Made by a program: the position numbers and the translations under genes. Shown here piece by piece: positions 1 to 10,585 of a stretch of DNA of 64,000 nucleotides. The stretch spans positions 1-64,000 of the forward strand of contig JBGAQP010000018.1 in the NCBI GenBank assembly GCA_044220635.1, in the 5' to 3' direction. This stretch comes from JBGAQP01 sp044220635. Lineage in GTDB: Bacteria; Pseudomonadota; Gammaproteobacteria; Burkholderiales; Usitatibacteraceae. Position 1 is the first letter of the stretch. Every line of letters begins with the position of its first letter. A model generated the notes under the pieces. The model ran no database searches, was not told where the DNA came from, and saw nothing but the letters and a program-made list of their open reading frames with translations.

Positions 1-73
1 ACAGGACCGTGAAACGACGCCGCGCCGATGATATTGCGGATTGCCCGTGAGAAAGTAGGTCATCGCCAGGGCC
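1..73 (+). rRNA. rrf: 5S ribosomal RNA, 3' part (5' end lies outside the window)
   Basis: The first bases match the 3' half of a betaproteobacterial 5S rRNA: the AACAGGACCGTGAAACGA-type block (here from its ACAGGACC portion), then GCGCCGATGATA, and near the end GAAAGTAGGTCATCGCCAGG. The 3' end is set near base 73, where the terminal stem partner (CGCCAGGGC) finishes. The gene is truncated by the window edge, so an rrn operon lies immediately to the left. A strong terminator follows within 10 bases. Confidence 0.93.
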
Positions 74-81
74 TTACCCCC

Positions 82-115
82 AAAAAGCCCGATCCCCCCA
101 AGGATCGGGCTTTTT
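82..115 (+). terminator. Rho-independent terminator of the rrn operon, probably bidirectional
   Basis: A perfect 14-bp stem (82-95 pairing with 102-115) encloses a 6-base loop. The core is GCCCGATCC/GGATCGGGC, flanked by five A on the left and five T on the right, so it is a canonical intrinsic terminator on either strand. On the plus strand it ends the rRNA transcript. On the minus strand it would end the regulator gene whose stop codon is at 132. Confidence 0.93.
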
Positions 116-131
116 GTTTTTGGCGATGCCC

Positions 132-1226
132 CTATTCCGAGTCGGCCGCGGCAAGCGAGTGGCGGCCGGATTGAAGAGGCCCAAAGCGCCCGCGATATTC
201 CGCCGGAGTCATCCCGGTGTGACGCTTGAAGAGCGTGCGGAAGAAGCTCGTGTCCGCGTATCCCACGCGCTCGCCGATCTCGCGCACCGAGGCGGCGTTG
301 CCCTCGAGGAGCTCCCGCGCCGCGGTGACCCTCATCATCTGCAGGTATTCACCCGGCAGCCGGCCCGTCGCGGCCTTGAACCGGCGAATGAAGGTGCGCG
401 AGCTCATCGCGCATCGTTCCGCGAGCGCGTCGATGCCGACGTCCTCCCGGAAGTGCGCGCGCACGTGCTCCTCGGCCTGGCGGATGCGTTTGTCCGTGTG
501 CGGGCGCGAGAGGGGCAGCACCGAGTATCCCGACTGGCAGCTTCGCGGCAATCCGACGAGCAGCGACCTGGCCGTCTGCAGCGCGACCTCGCGGCCGCAG
601 AACTTCTCGACGAGGTAGAGGCTGATGTCGATCGATGCGTACACGCCGCCGCTGCAGCAGATGCGCCCGTCCTCGGTGACGAACTGCTCGGGCCGCCAGC
701 GCACGTTCGGATATCGCTCCCGGAGCGCCTCGGCCACGCCCCAGTGCGTGGTGGCCTCCCGCCCGTCCATGAGCCCGGTCTCGGCAACGAATGCCGCGCC
801 CGAGCACACCGCGCCGAGATAGGCGCCTTGCTCGTGCATTCGCTTGATCCACGCGATGAGCGATGTATGACGCATGATCCTGTGCTGCAATTCCCAGGCC
901 GACGCGGAAACCATCGCGATGTCCGTACGGTCGATGGATTCCAGGGCGCATTCGGGTTTGATTCCCACGTTGCACAGGCTCTTCACCATCCGTCCGCGGG
1001 GCGACGCGAGCCGCACACGAAAGCGCGGCTGCGGCGGCTCGCCCTTGAGCCAGTTCCACAGAAGCCCGGCCGAATGAAATACTTCCACGGGGCCGATCGC
1101 CGTCGAGGCGTAGCCGCCGTCCAGCAGGACCACCGTGACATCGATCGGTCGGCCGGGGTCGGCAATCGCGGCTTGGGCACCGGCACTCTTCGCCGAGTGC
1201 CCGACGGCAGCGCGCTTCACTTTCAT
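132..1226 (-). CDS. GlxA-family transcriptional regulator (DJ-1/PfpI domain plus AraC-type HTH)
   Basis: 364 aa. Residues about 28-205 form a DJ-1/PfpI class-I glutamine amidotransferase-like domain with Cys141 at the nucleophile-elbow position (AVCSGA). Residues about 247-346 are a two-helix-turn-helix AraC/XylS DNA-binding domain ending in the typical FFRTLFKRHTGMTPAEYR segment. This domain order defines GlxA-type regulators, usually activators of catabolic operons. The ATG at 1226 overlaps the preceding VOC gene by 4 bp (ATGA), which fixes the start; the reading frame also runs upstream into that gene but without family similarity. It is the last gene of a three-gene operon and may act on the inverted repeat at 1949-1972. 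The regulated pathway cannot be told from sequence. Confidence 0.85.
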   Translation of the reverse strand: MKVKRAAVGHSAKSAGAQAAIADPGRPIDVTVVLLDGGYASTAIGPVEVFHSAGLLWNWLKGEPPQPRFRVRLASPRGRMVKSLCNVGIKPECALESIDRTDIAMVSASAWELQHRIMRHTSLIAWIKRMHEQGAYLGAVCSGAAFVAETGLMDGREATTHWGVAEALRERYPNVRWRPEQFVTEDGRICCSGGVYASIDISLYLVEKFCGREVALQTARSLLVGLPRSCQSGYSVLPLSRPHTDKRIRQAEEHVRAHFREDVGIDALAERCAMSSRTFIRRFKAATGRLPGEYLQMMRVTAARELLEGNAASVREIGERVGYADTSFFRTLFKRHTGMTPAEYRGRFGPLQSGRHSLAAADSE

Positions 1227-1606
1227 CGCGGCTCCTCCCACAGTCCGAGCTCTGCGCCGACGGGATCGACGATCAGCGCGATGCGCGCCACGCCCTCGAC
1301 GCAAAACGGTTCCACGGCGATCGATGCGCCCAGAAGGGTGGCCCGCCGGCTCGCCGCGGCCACATCGTCCACTTGCACATACGGTGTCCAATGCGACGCG
1401 ATGCCCGCCTCCCGCTCCGCCTGCCGCATCTGGTACAGCGATCCGATGTCGTGACCGGCGTGCGCCAGCCGCACGTATGTGCCGCCGTTCGCGGCTTGCG
1501 ATCGCGCGCTCCAGCCGAACAAGTCCGCGTAGAACTCGGCCGCCCGCGCCGCGTCCGCGGCGGCGAGATCCACCCAGCAGAATCGTCCGGCCGGAGCTTG
1601 CGCCAT
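1223..1606 (-). CDS. VOC-family (glyoxalase/bleomycin-resistance fold) protein
   Basis: 127 aa, the size of a single vicinal-oxygen-chelate protein made of two beta-alpha-beta-beta-beta repeats. The N-terminal WVDLAAADAARAAEFYADLFGW segment is the classic VOC opening (D-x5-A-x2-FY-x2-LFGW), and the C-terminal repeat contains ALIVDPVGAELGLWE. It resembles the group of VOC proteins annotated only as putative glyoxalase-like. The start codon shares one base with the stop of the upstream DUF4242 gene, and the stop overlaps the downstream regulator by 4 bp, so the three genes are translationally coupled. The substrate is unknown. Confidence 0.8.
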   Translation of the reverse strand: MAQAPAGRFCWVDLAAADAARAAEFYADLFGWSARSQAANGGTYVRLAHAGHDIGSLYQMRQAEREAGIASHWTPYVQVDDVAAASRRATLLGASIAVEPFCVEGVARIALIVDPVGAELGLWEEPR

Positions 1607-1878
1607 CAGACCGCCGTCATCGGCTCGATGATGGTCCGCACCTCGGTCACCTTGTTCGCCGGGAAGCCGCTGGCTTCCGCGTGCTTCATGACGCTATCCG
1701 CGCTGTCGGCGATGTAGATGCAGAAAGTCTTGTCCTGCACGACGTACGAATGCTCCCAGGTGACCTTGCCGCCGAACTTGGCGATGGCCGCATTCGACTT
1801 CGCCGCGGCCTCCCTGAGTTCGCCGGGCGCGAGGTTTTGGACGCCGGGCAGGTTGCGTTCAATCACGAATCGTTTCAT
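1606..1878 (-). CDS. DUF4242 small protein
   Basis: 90 aa. The start MKRFVIERNLPGV and the C-terminal pattern (KTFCIYIADSADSVMKHAEASGFPANKVTEV) fit the DUF4242 family (nickel-binding-like), a ferredoxin-like alpha/beta fold of unknown function that is often encoded beside regulators and VOC proteins. The ATG at 1878 is preceded by a good ribosome-binding site (GGAGAAG). An in-frame extension back to 2040 exists but is low-complexity arginine/serine-rich sequence, so it is rejected. First gene of the operon with the VOC protein and the GlxA-type regulator; one base is shared with the next start codon (TGATG). Confidence 0.78.
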   Translation of the reverse strand: MKRFVIERNLPGVQNLAPGELREAAAKSNAAIAKFGGKVTWEHSYVVQDKTFCIYIADSADSVMKHAEASGFPANKVTEVRTIIEPMTAV

Positions 1879-1948
1879 TTTGCTTCTCCACGAGTTGATT
1901 GGAAGAAGCGCCACTATCCGCGCAAGGGACGCGCGGGGGGAGCGGCAA

Positions 1949-1972
1949 GAATGCCAATCTACCATGGCATTC
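1949..1972. promoter_or_regulatory. Inverted repeat, candidate operator between divergent genes
   Basis: GAATGCCA (1949-1956) and TGGCATTC (1965-1972) form a perfect 8-bp inverted repeat around an 8-base spacer. It lies about 70 bp upstream of the DUF4242 start and about 120 bp upstream of the radical SAM start opposite. Two 8-bp arms with one turn between arm centres suit a dimeric regulator; the GlxA-type protein in the same operon is the obvious candidate. Confidence 0.45.
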
Positions 1973-2093
1973 GTGACATCGCTTCGGGAGGGAGGCCGCC
2001 GCTGAAGGGTTCCCTTGTCTCGTGAGAGGAATGTGGACAAGGGCCTTTCCAGGCCCTCAGGGACCGGCGTCTATCCACACGACGAAGTGCCGC

Positions 2094-2121
2094 TTGATGC
2101 GGATCATCGCGTGCGTATACT
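2094..2121 (+). promoter_or_regulatory. Sigma-70-type promoter of the radical SAM gene
   Basis: TTGATG (2094-2099), a 16-base spacer, and TATACT (2116-2121) match the housekeeping consensus at 4/6 and 5/6 positions. The start codon at 2129 is only 8 bases past the -10 element, so the expected transcription start falls on or next to the A of ATG (see findings). Confidence 0.5.
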
Positions 2122-2128
2122 CGATGGA

Positions 2129-3226
2129 ATGCCGCTGAAGACCACCGCAGGAGTCCACGGCGCCGTCGCCAAGGGCCGCGGCGCCACCGTCAATCCGGAG
2201 GGGCGCTTCGAGAAGGACTCGCGCGAGGCGTTCGACGACGAGTGGTTCCAGGAGCCGCCCGAGAGCGCGGCGGCGAAGCCGAAGACCGTCATTGCGATAG
2301 AGCACGCGAAGAGCGTGATATCGCGCCACGACTCGCCCGACCTCAACTTCACGCAGTCGCTGAACCCCTACCGCGGCTGCGAGCACGGCTGCATCTACTG
2401 CTACGCGCGCCCGAGCCACGCCTACCTGGGGCTTTCCCCGGGGCTCGATTTCGAAACCCGGCTTTTCGCGAAGCCCGACGCCGCGCGGCTCCTGCGCGCC
2501 GAGCTCTCCCGCCCCGGATACCGCTGCGAGACCCTGGTGCTGGGCTCCAACACGGACTGCTACCAGCCGATCGAGCGCACGCAGCGCATCACCCGCTCCG
2601 TGCTCGAGGTCCTCGCCGAAACCCGCCATCCGGTGTCGATCATCACGAAGTCGGCGCTCGTCGAGCGCGACCTCGACCTCCTCGCGCCCATGGCGCGCGA
2701 CGCGCTCGCGTCGGTGACGATCTCCGTGACCACCCTCGACCACGAGCTCGCGCGGCGCCTGGAGCCGCGGGCGAGCGCCCCGCGGCGCAGGCTCGAGGCG
2801 ATCGCGAGGCTTTCCGGAGCCGGCGTTCCGGTGGGCGTGAACGTGGCCCCGGTGATCCCGGTCCTCACCGACTCCGAGGTCGAGGCGATCCTGGAGGCCG
2901 CGGCCCGGGCGGGGGCGACGAGCGCCGCCTACACGCTGGTGAGGCTGCCGTGGGAGGTCCTCCCGCTGTTCAAGGAATGGCTCGAGCGCCACGCTCCGCT
3001 CAAGGCGGAGCACGTGATGGCGCGCGTGCGCGAGATGCGGGGGGGCCGCGAGAACGATCCGGACTTCGGCTCGCGGATGCGCGGCAGCGGGCCCTTCGCC
3101 GCGCTCCTCTCGCGGCGATTCCAGGTGGCGTGCGCGCGGCTCGGGCTCGCCCGCGCAGGCGGCTCCGCGCTCGACGCCTCGCGCTTCGCTCCCCCCTCGG
3201 CCGGGGGGCAGGGCCGCCTGTTCTGA
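2129..3226 (+). CDS. PA0069-family radical SAM protein
   Basis: 365 aa. The radical SAM cluster motif CEHGCIYCYAR (CxxxCxxC) binds the 4Fe-4S cluster, preceded by the family-typical NPYRGCEHGC context and the N-terminal KGRGATVNPEGRFE signature of PA0069-type proteins, relatives of spore photoproduct lyase and DNA repair lyases. Later segments (LGSNTDCYQPIER, TKSALVERDLDLL, VNVAPVIPVLTDSE) are conserved in this group. The biochemical role is not established. ATG 2129 is chosen because the family signature begins 15 residues later and the upstream extension is not coding-like. There is no Shine-Dalgarno; a -10 element sits 8 bases upstream. About 120 bp separates it from the next gene. Confidence 0.88.
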   Translation: MPLKTTAGVHGAVAKGRGATVNPEGRFEKDSREAFDDEWFQEPPESAAAKPKTVIAIEHAKSVISRHDSPDLNFTQSLNPYRGCEHGCIYCYARPSHAYLGLSPGLDFETRLFAKPDAARLLRAELSRPGYRCETLVLGSNTDCYQPIERTQRITRSVLEVLAETRHPVSIITKSALVERDLDLLAPMARDALASVTISVTTLDHELARRLEPRASAPRRRLEAIARLSGAGVPVGVNVAPVIPVLTDSEVEAILEAAARAGATSAAYTLVRLPWEVLPLFKEWLERHAPLKAEHVMARVREMRGGRENDPDFGSRMRGSGPFAALLSRRFQVACARLGLARAGGSALDASRFAPPSAGGQGRLF

Positions 3227-3263
3227 GCGCGAGGACCGCTGGCCCCGGGGCGGTCCGGGCGCG

Positions 3264-3269
3264 TATAAT
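3264..3269 (+). promoter_or_regulatory. -10 element upstream of the indolepyruvate oxidoreductase gene
   Basis: A perfect TATAAT in otherwise GC-rich intergenic DNA, 80 bases before the ATG at 3349, gives a predicted 70-75 base leader. No clear -35 hexamer is visible at 16-18 bases upstream. Confidence 0.5.
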
Positions 3270-3348
3270 TTGCCGCTTTTTCCGGCGAAGGACACAATCC
3301 CGAGGCCGGATGCGCAGCGCCCCAAAGCACCCCTTTTGAGGAGCCGAC

Positions 3349-6300
3349 ATGCCCGCAATGCCCGTCACGCTGGAGGACAAGTACACGCTCGCCTCCGGAC
3401 GCGTCTACCTCACCGGCACCCAGGCGCTCGTGCGCCTGGCGATGATCCAGCGCGAGCGCGATGCCGCGGCGGGCCTCAACACGGCGGGCTTCATCTCCGG
3501 CTATCGCGGCTCGCCGCTCGGCGGCTTCGACCAGGCGCTCTGGAAGGCGCGCAAGCACCTCGAGAGCCACCACATCCGCTTCACGCCCGGCGTGAACGAG
3601 GAGCTCGCCGCCACGGCCGTATGGGGCTCGCAGCAGGTCGGGCTCTTCCCCGGCGCGAATTACGACGGCGTGTTCGCCATGTGGTACGGCAAGGGTCCCG
3701 GCGTAGACCGCTGCGGCGACGTGTTCAAGCACGCGAACGCCGCAGGCACCGCGAAGCACGGCGGCGTGCTCCTGATCGCCGGCGACGACCACGCCTGCAA
3801 GTCCTCGACGCTCCCTCACCAGAGCGAGCACGCCTTCGACGCGGCGATGATCCCGGTGCTCTACCCGACGGGCGTGGGCGAGCTCATCGAGTTCGGCCTG
3901 CATGGGTTCGCGATGTCGCGCTATTCGGGCTGCTACGTGGCATTCAAGACGATCTCGGAGACGCTCGATTCCTCGGCGTCGATCCCCGTCGATCCCTCGA
4001 GCCCCCGGATCGTCCTTCCGGCCGAGCTTGCGCTGCCGGCCGGCGGGGTCAACATCCGCTGGCCCGACGCGCCCCTCGACCAGGAGCTGCGCCTTCAGCA
4101 CGACAAGATCTACGCGGCTCTCGCCTACTGCCGGGCGAACAGGCTCAACCGCATCACGATCGACTCGCCCAACCCGCGCCTGGGCATCATCGCCTCGGGC
4201 AAGAGCTACCTCGACGTGCTGCAGGCCCTCGAGGACCTCGGGATCGACGAGCGCCACGCGGCCGAGATCGGCATCCGGCTCTACAAGGTCGGCATGCCCT
4301 GGCCGCTGGAGCCCAACGGCGTGCGCGAGTTCGCCCAGGGGCTCGACGAGATCCTGGTCGTGGAGGAAAAGCGCCAGGTGATCGAGTACCAGATGAAGGA
4401 GCAGCTCTACAACTGGCGCGACGACGTGCGCCCGCGCGTCATCGGCAAGTACGACGAGCATGGCGAATGGGAGGTCCACCGCAGCGAGTGGCTGCTGCCC
4501 GCCGCCGGCGAGCTCACGCCCGCGATGATCGCGCGCGTGATCGCCGCGCGCATCGGCAAGTTCTACACCTCGCGCATCGTGGAGGCGCGGCTCAAGTTCC
4601 TCGAGGCCAAGGAAGCCGCGCTCGCCCGTCCCCGTGCGAAGGTCGCCCGCATTCCCTATTTCTGCTCGGGCTGCCCGCACAACACCTCGACCCGCGTCCC
4701 GGAGGGCAGCAAGGCGCTCGCGGGCATCGGCTGCCACTACATGGCGGTGTGGATCCGCCCCGGGGAGACGATGACCTTCACGCAGATGGGCGGCGAGGGC
4801 GCTCCCTGGATCGGCATCCAGCCCTTCACTTCCACCCCGCACATCTTCGCGAACCTCGGCGACGGGACCTACTACCACTCGGGCCTGCTCGCGATCCGCG
4901 CCGCCGTCGCCGCGAAGGTCGACATGACCTACAAGATCCTCTTCAACGACGCGGTGGCGATGACCGGAGGCCAGCCGGTCGACGGACCGCTCTCGGTCCC
5001 GAGGATCGTGGACCAGGTGCGCGCCGAGGGCGTGGGCCGGATCGTCGTCGTGAGCGACGAGCCGGAGAAGTACGGGAAGGACGCCGGATTCCCGTCCGGA
5101 GTGACGGTCCGCCACCGCGACGAGCTCGAGGCGGTGCAGGTGGAGCTGCGCGCGACCCCGGGGGTGACCGCGCTCGTCTACGACCAGACCTGCGCGGCGG
5201 AGAAGCGCCGCCGCCGCAAGCGCGGCACCTTTCCCGATCCCGCGAAGCGGGTGTTCGTCAACGAGCTCGTCTGCGAGGGCTGCGGGGATTGCGGCCGCAA
5301 GTCCAACTGCCTCTCCGTGGTTCCGGTCGAGACGGAGTTCGGCCGCAAGCGCGCGATCGACCAGTCGTCGTGCAACAAGGACTTCTCCTGCCTGAAGGGC
5401 TTCTGCCCGAGCTTCGTCACGGTCGAGGGCGGAAGCCTTCGCCGGCGCGAGCCCGCGCAGGGCGAGTCCGCGGCGGCGCTGCCCGAGCCCGCGCTGCCCG
5501 CGCTCGACCGGCCCTACGGGATCCTCGTGACCGGGGTCGGCGGCACGGGCGTGGTCACGATCGGCGCGCTCCTCGGGATGGCGGCGCACATCGAAGGCAA
5601 GGGCGTGGGCGTGCTCGACATGACCGGGCTCGCCCAGAAGGGCGGGTCCGTCTACACGCACATCCGCCTCTCGAGCCGGCCGGAGGACATCCACGCGGTG
5701 CGCATCGCCGCGGGCGAAGCCAACCTCGTCCTCGGCTGCGACCTGATCGTGACCGCCTCCGACGAGGCGATCGCGAAGATGCAGAACGGCTTCACGCGCG
5801 CGGTCGTCAATGCGGACGTGGCGCCCACCGGCGGGTTCGCCAGCGACCCCGATCTCGAGATCCCGCGCCGGGAGATGGCCGAGGCCGTGCGCGACGCGAC
5901 CGGCGATGCGGCCGCGGATTTCGTGGACGCCACCGAGATCGCGACCGCGCTCCTCGGCGATTCGCTGGCCACCAACCTCTTCATGGTGGGCTACGCCTGG
6001 CAGAAGGGCCTCATCCCTCTGGGCGAGGCCGCGATCCGCAAGGCGGTCGAGCTCAACGGTACCGCGGTGGAATCCAACCTGCGTGCGTTCGACTGGGGCC
6101 GGCGCGCGGCGGTGGACCCCGAAGGCGTGAAGCGCATCGCCACGCCGCCCGAATCCACGCCGGCCTCGCAGCGCCTCTCGACCGGGATCGACGAGATGAT
6201 CGAGCGGCGCCGCGCATTCCTCGCGGCCTACCAGGACGCGGCCTACGCGAAGCGCTATACGGACCTCGTCGCCCGCGTCCGGGCCCGGGAGCTGGAGGTC

Positions 6301-6867
6301 CTCCCGGGGTCGAGCGCGCTCGCCGAGGCGGTCGCGCGCTACCTCTTCAAGCTGATGGCCTACAAGGACGAGTACGAGGTCGCGCGGCTCTACACCGACG
6401 GGGAGTTCCTGGCCCGGATCGGCGAGGCGTTCGAGGGGGATTTCCGGCTGCGTTTCCACCTGGCGCCCCCCCTCTGGGCGAAGGCCGATCCCGCGACGGG
6501 CGAGCCGCGCAAGCGCGCCTACGGGCCGTGGATGCTCCCGGCGATGCGCGTGCTCGCGAAGCTGCGGTTCCTCCGAGGGACCGCGCTCGACCCCTTCGGT
6601 TACAGCGCGGAACGGCGCGCCGAGCGCGCGCTCGTGGCCGACTACGAGACGCTCGTCGAGGAGCTGTGCGCCGGGCTCGACGCCGGCCGGCTCGATCTCG
6701 CCGTGGCGCTCGCCTCCATCCCCGAGCGCATCCGCGGCTTCGGCCCGGTGAAGGAGCGCAGCCTGCGCGAGGCGAAAGCGCGTGAGGCGGACCTGCTCGC
6801 CATGTTCCGCAACCCCGCGCCCGCGGCGAAGCGCGTGCGCGAGATCGCCGTGAAAGTGGCCGCGTGA
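3349..6867 (+). CDS. Indolepyruvate ferredoxin oxidoreductase, fused alpha-beta form
   Basis: 1172 aa. Oxidative decarboxylation of arylpyruvates (and possibly branched-chain 2-oxo acids) to acyl-CoA with reduction of ferredoxin or a similar carrier. The N-terminal half carries the pyrimidine-binding and TPP-binding regions (CSGCPHNTSTR around residue 440, then GGEGAPWIG). A cysteine-rich segment near 640-690 (CEGCGDCGRKSNC and SSCNKDFSCLKGFC) would hold Fe-S clusters. The gamma/IorB-like domain begins near 725 (GVGGTGVVTIG). Archaeal enzymes split this into IorA and IorB; long fused versions are common in proteobacteria. Start: ATG preceded by GAGGAGCC. It stands as a single gene, convergent with the next one, with 4 bases between stops. 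Substrate choice is inferred from family only. Confidence 0.88.
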   Translation: MPAMPVTLEDKYTLASGRVYLTGTQALVRLAMIQRERDAAAGLNTAGFISGYRGSPLGGFDQALWKARKHLESHHIRFTPGVNEELAATAVWGSQQVGLFPGANYDGVFAMWYGKGPGVDRCGDVFKHANAAGTAKHGGVLLIAGDDHACKSSTLPHQSEHAFDAAMIPVLYPTGVGELIEFGLHGFAMSRYSGCYVAFKTISETLDSSASIPVDPSSPRIVLPAELALPAGGVNIRWPDAPLDQELRLQHDKIYAALAYCRANRLNRITIDSPNPRLGIIASGKSYLDVLQALEDLGIDERHAAEIGIRLYKVGMPWPLEPNGVREFAQGLDEILVVEEKRQVIEYQMKEQLYNWRDDVRPRVIGKYDEHGEWEVHRSEWLLPAAGELTPAMIARVIAARIGKFYTSRIVEARLKFLEAKEAALARPRAKVARIPYFCSGCPHNTSTRVPEGSKALAGIGCHYMAVWIRPGETMTFTQMGGEGAPWIGIQPFTSTPHIFANLGDGTYYHSGLLAIRAAVAAKVDMTYKILFNDAVAMTGGQPVDGPLSVPRIVDQVRAEGVGRIVVVSDEPEKYGKDAGFPSGVTVRHRDELEAVQVELRATPGVTALVYDQTCAAEKRRRRKRGTFPDPAKRVFVNELVCEGCGDCGRKSNCLSVVPVETEFGRKRAIDQSSCNKDFSCLKGFCPSFVTVEGGSLRRREPAQGESAAALPEPALPALDRPYGILVTGVGGTGVVTIGALLGMAAHIEGKGVGVLDMTGLAQKGGSVYTHIRLSSRPEDIHAVRIAAGEANLVLGCDLIVTASDEAIAKMQNGFTRAVVNADVAPTGGFASDPDLEIPRREMAEAVRDATGDAAADFVDATEIATALLGDSLATNLFMVGYAWQKGLIPLGEAAIRKAVELNGTAVESNLRAFDWGRRAAVDPEGVKRIATPPESTPASQRLSTGIDEMIERRRAFLAAYQDAAYAKRYTDLVARVRARELEVLPGSSALAEAVARYLFKLMAYKDEYEVARLYTDGEFLARIGEAFEGDFRLRFHLAPPLWAKADPATGEPRKRAYGPWMLPAMRVLAKLRFLRGTALDPFGYSAERRAERALVADYETLVEELCAGLDAGRLDLAVALASIPERIRGFGPVKERSLREAKAREADLLAMFRNPAPAAKRVREIAVKVAA

Positions 6868-6871
6868 TCCC

Positions 6872-7816
6872 TCAGGGAGTGCGGTAGCCCTCGAAGCGCA
6901 GGCTGAAGCCGGACTCCGCCAGGGTCAGGATGGCGGGCGCTCCGAAAGGCAGCGTGGCCTTTCGCGCGACGTGTCCGAAGGGCAGGCCCGTGAGCACCGG
7001 AATGGGCAGGAGCTGGCGCAGCGTCTCCAGGACCTCCTCCATGCAGTACGGGTAGCGCTCGGTGTTCTTCGGCGTGCAGTCGTCGAAGTCGCCGAGCAGC
7101 AGCGCGCGCTGGCGCCCGAGCACCCCGGCGTGCAGGAGCTGCAGGAACATCCGCTCGACCGCGTAGGGCTCCTCGCCGATCTCCTCCACGAAGAGGATCC
7201 CGCCGTCGATCGCCGGGAAGTAGGGCGTGCCCACGAGGTGGGCGAGCAGCGAGAGGTTGCCGCCCCACAGGGGGCCGTCGATGCGCCGCGGCGCGTAGCC
7301 GTGCTCGCACGGCAGGTCCTCGAGGCGGTGGCGATCTCCGCCGACCGAAAGCCAGAAGTGCTGCTCCATGAAGCTGTCGGGCGCGTCGCCGCCGAAGTCG
7401 ATGCACAGCATCGGGCCGTGGAAGGTGAGCAGGTTCGCGCAGCTGTACGCGGCGAGGTTGAACGCGGTGAAGTCGCTGAAGCCGACGAAGGCCTTGCCGC
7501 TCGCCGCCACGGCGTTCCAGTCGATCCTGCCGAGAAGCCGCGTGATCCCGTAACCGCCGCGCGCGGCGAGCATGAGGTCGATCGCCGGATCCTCGAGAAG
7601 GCGGTGGAAGCCCGCGAGGCGCTCCTCGTCGGTGCCGGCGAAATAGCGCCAGGCGTGGACGGCCTCCTCCGCGACGACGACGCGGTGGCCCTGGTCGCGG
7701 AGGTGCGCCACCCCCTGCGCGAGCTTCGCCTCGTCGACCCGCCCCGAAAGGGCGAAGACGCCGATCGTCGCCGGCTCGGGAACCGGCCGCGGCAGCCGCA
7801 GCACCCGCTCAACCAC
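6872..7816 (-). CDS. ldcA: LD-carboxypeptidase (muramoyltetrapeptide carboxypeptidase, peptidase S66)
   Basis: 314 aa, usual length for S66. It removes the terminal D-Ala from murein tetrapeptides during cytoplasmic cell-wall recycling. Visible motifs: ARGGYG before the nucleophile, the nucleophile Ser in VGFSDFTAFNL (near residue 114), the acidic residue in GGILFVEEIGE, and the histidine in GHVARKATLPFGAPA. Together these give the Ser-Glu-His triad. It starts 8 bp inside the end of the upstream VOC gene and is third in a maeB-VOC-ldcA operon. No functional link to malate metabolism is evident. Confidence 0.9.
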   Translation of the reverse strand: MVERVLRLPRPVPEPATIGVFALSGRVDEAKLAQGVAHLRDQGHRVVVAEEAVHAWRYFAGTDEERLAGFHRLLEDPAIDLMLAARGGYGITRLLGRIDWNAVAASGKAFVGFSDFTAFNLAAYSCANLLTFHGPMLCIDFGGDAPDSFMEQHFWLSVGGDRHRLEDLPCEHGYAPRRIDGPLWGGNLSLLAHLVGTPYFPAIDGGILFVEEIGEEPYAVERMFLQLLHAGVLGRQRALLLGDFDDCTPKNTERYPYCMEEVLETLRQLLPIPVLTGLPFGHVARKATLPFGAPAILTLAESGFSLRFEGYRTP

Positions 7817-8197
7817 GCTGGCCGTGCAGCTCTTCGAACGCGATGAGATTGCCGTCCGGGTCGCGGACGACGAACCAGCGAGTGCCCCAGCGCGTGTCCT
7901 CGGGCCCGACGACGACGTGGTCCCCGCCGGGCAGGGCGCGGAAGCGCGCGTCGACGTCGTGGATGTCGAGATGGACGCTCGCCTGGGTGCCGTTCGCGCC
8001 CCGCTTGCGTCCGGTGCCGGGAGCGGCGGCGGCGTCCGCCAGGATGACCTTGATGCCGCCGCCGGAGAGCACCACGCCGCGACCCTCGCCGGGGATGTCC
8101 CAGGAGGCGATCTCCGACCATCCCAGCACGTCGCGATAGAACGCGAGCGAGGCCGCGTAGTTCGCCGGCGAGATGAAGAGATGGTCGAAGCGGTCGT

Positions 8198-8201
<4 letters not shown>
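7809..8201 (-). CDS. VOC-family protein (glyoxalase/dioxygenase fold)
   Basis: 130 aa. The opening HLFISPANYAASLAFYRDVLGW and the C-terminal DTRWGTRWFVVRDPDGNLIAFEE are the two VOC half-domain signatures; H8 and the C-terminal Glu are likely metal ligands. ATG 8201 overlaps the maeB stop by 4 bp (ATGA), and its own stop overlaps the ldcA start by 8 bp, so translation of all three is coupled. A much longer open frame extends antisense-like through maeB and is not coding. The substrate is unknown. Confidence 0.82.
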
Positions 8202-10492
<2,291 letters not shown>

Positions 10493-10538
10493 TGGGGGCC
10501 TAACTGATTGAGCAAAATGCATTTTTTCGTTCGCGGTT

Positions 10539-10547
10539 AGTGTAGCA
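10539..10547 (-). promoter_or_regulatory. Extended -10 element of maeB
   Basis: On the minus strand the bases read TGCTACACT: the TGn extension plus a 4/6 match to TATAAT. It lies about 45 bases upstream of the maeB ATG at 10492, in the gap shared with the divergent ArsR-type gene. Confidence 0.45.
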
Positions 10548-10585
10548 CGGCCCACCCGGGCGGGAGCCGCGCCCCGCCCCCTTGA

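Noticed and set aside
2929..6459. 1176-codon minus-strand open frame opposite the indolepyruvate oxidoreductase gene
   Set aside because: Arg/His/Ala-rich composition without any family motif; it is the GC-rich antisense shadow of a gene with complete conserved motifs.
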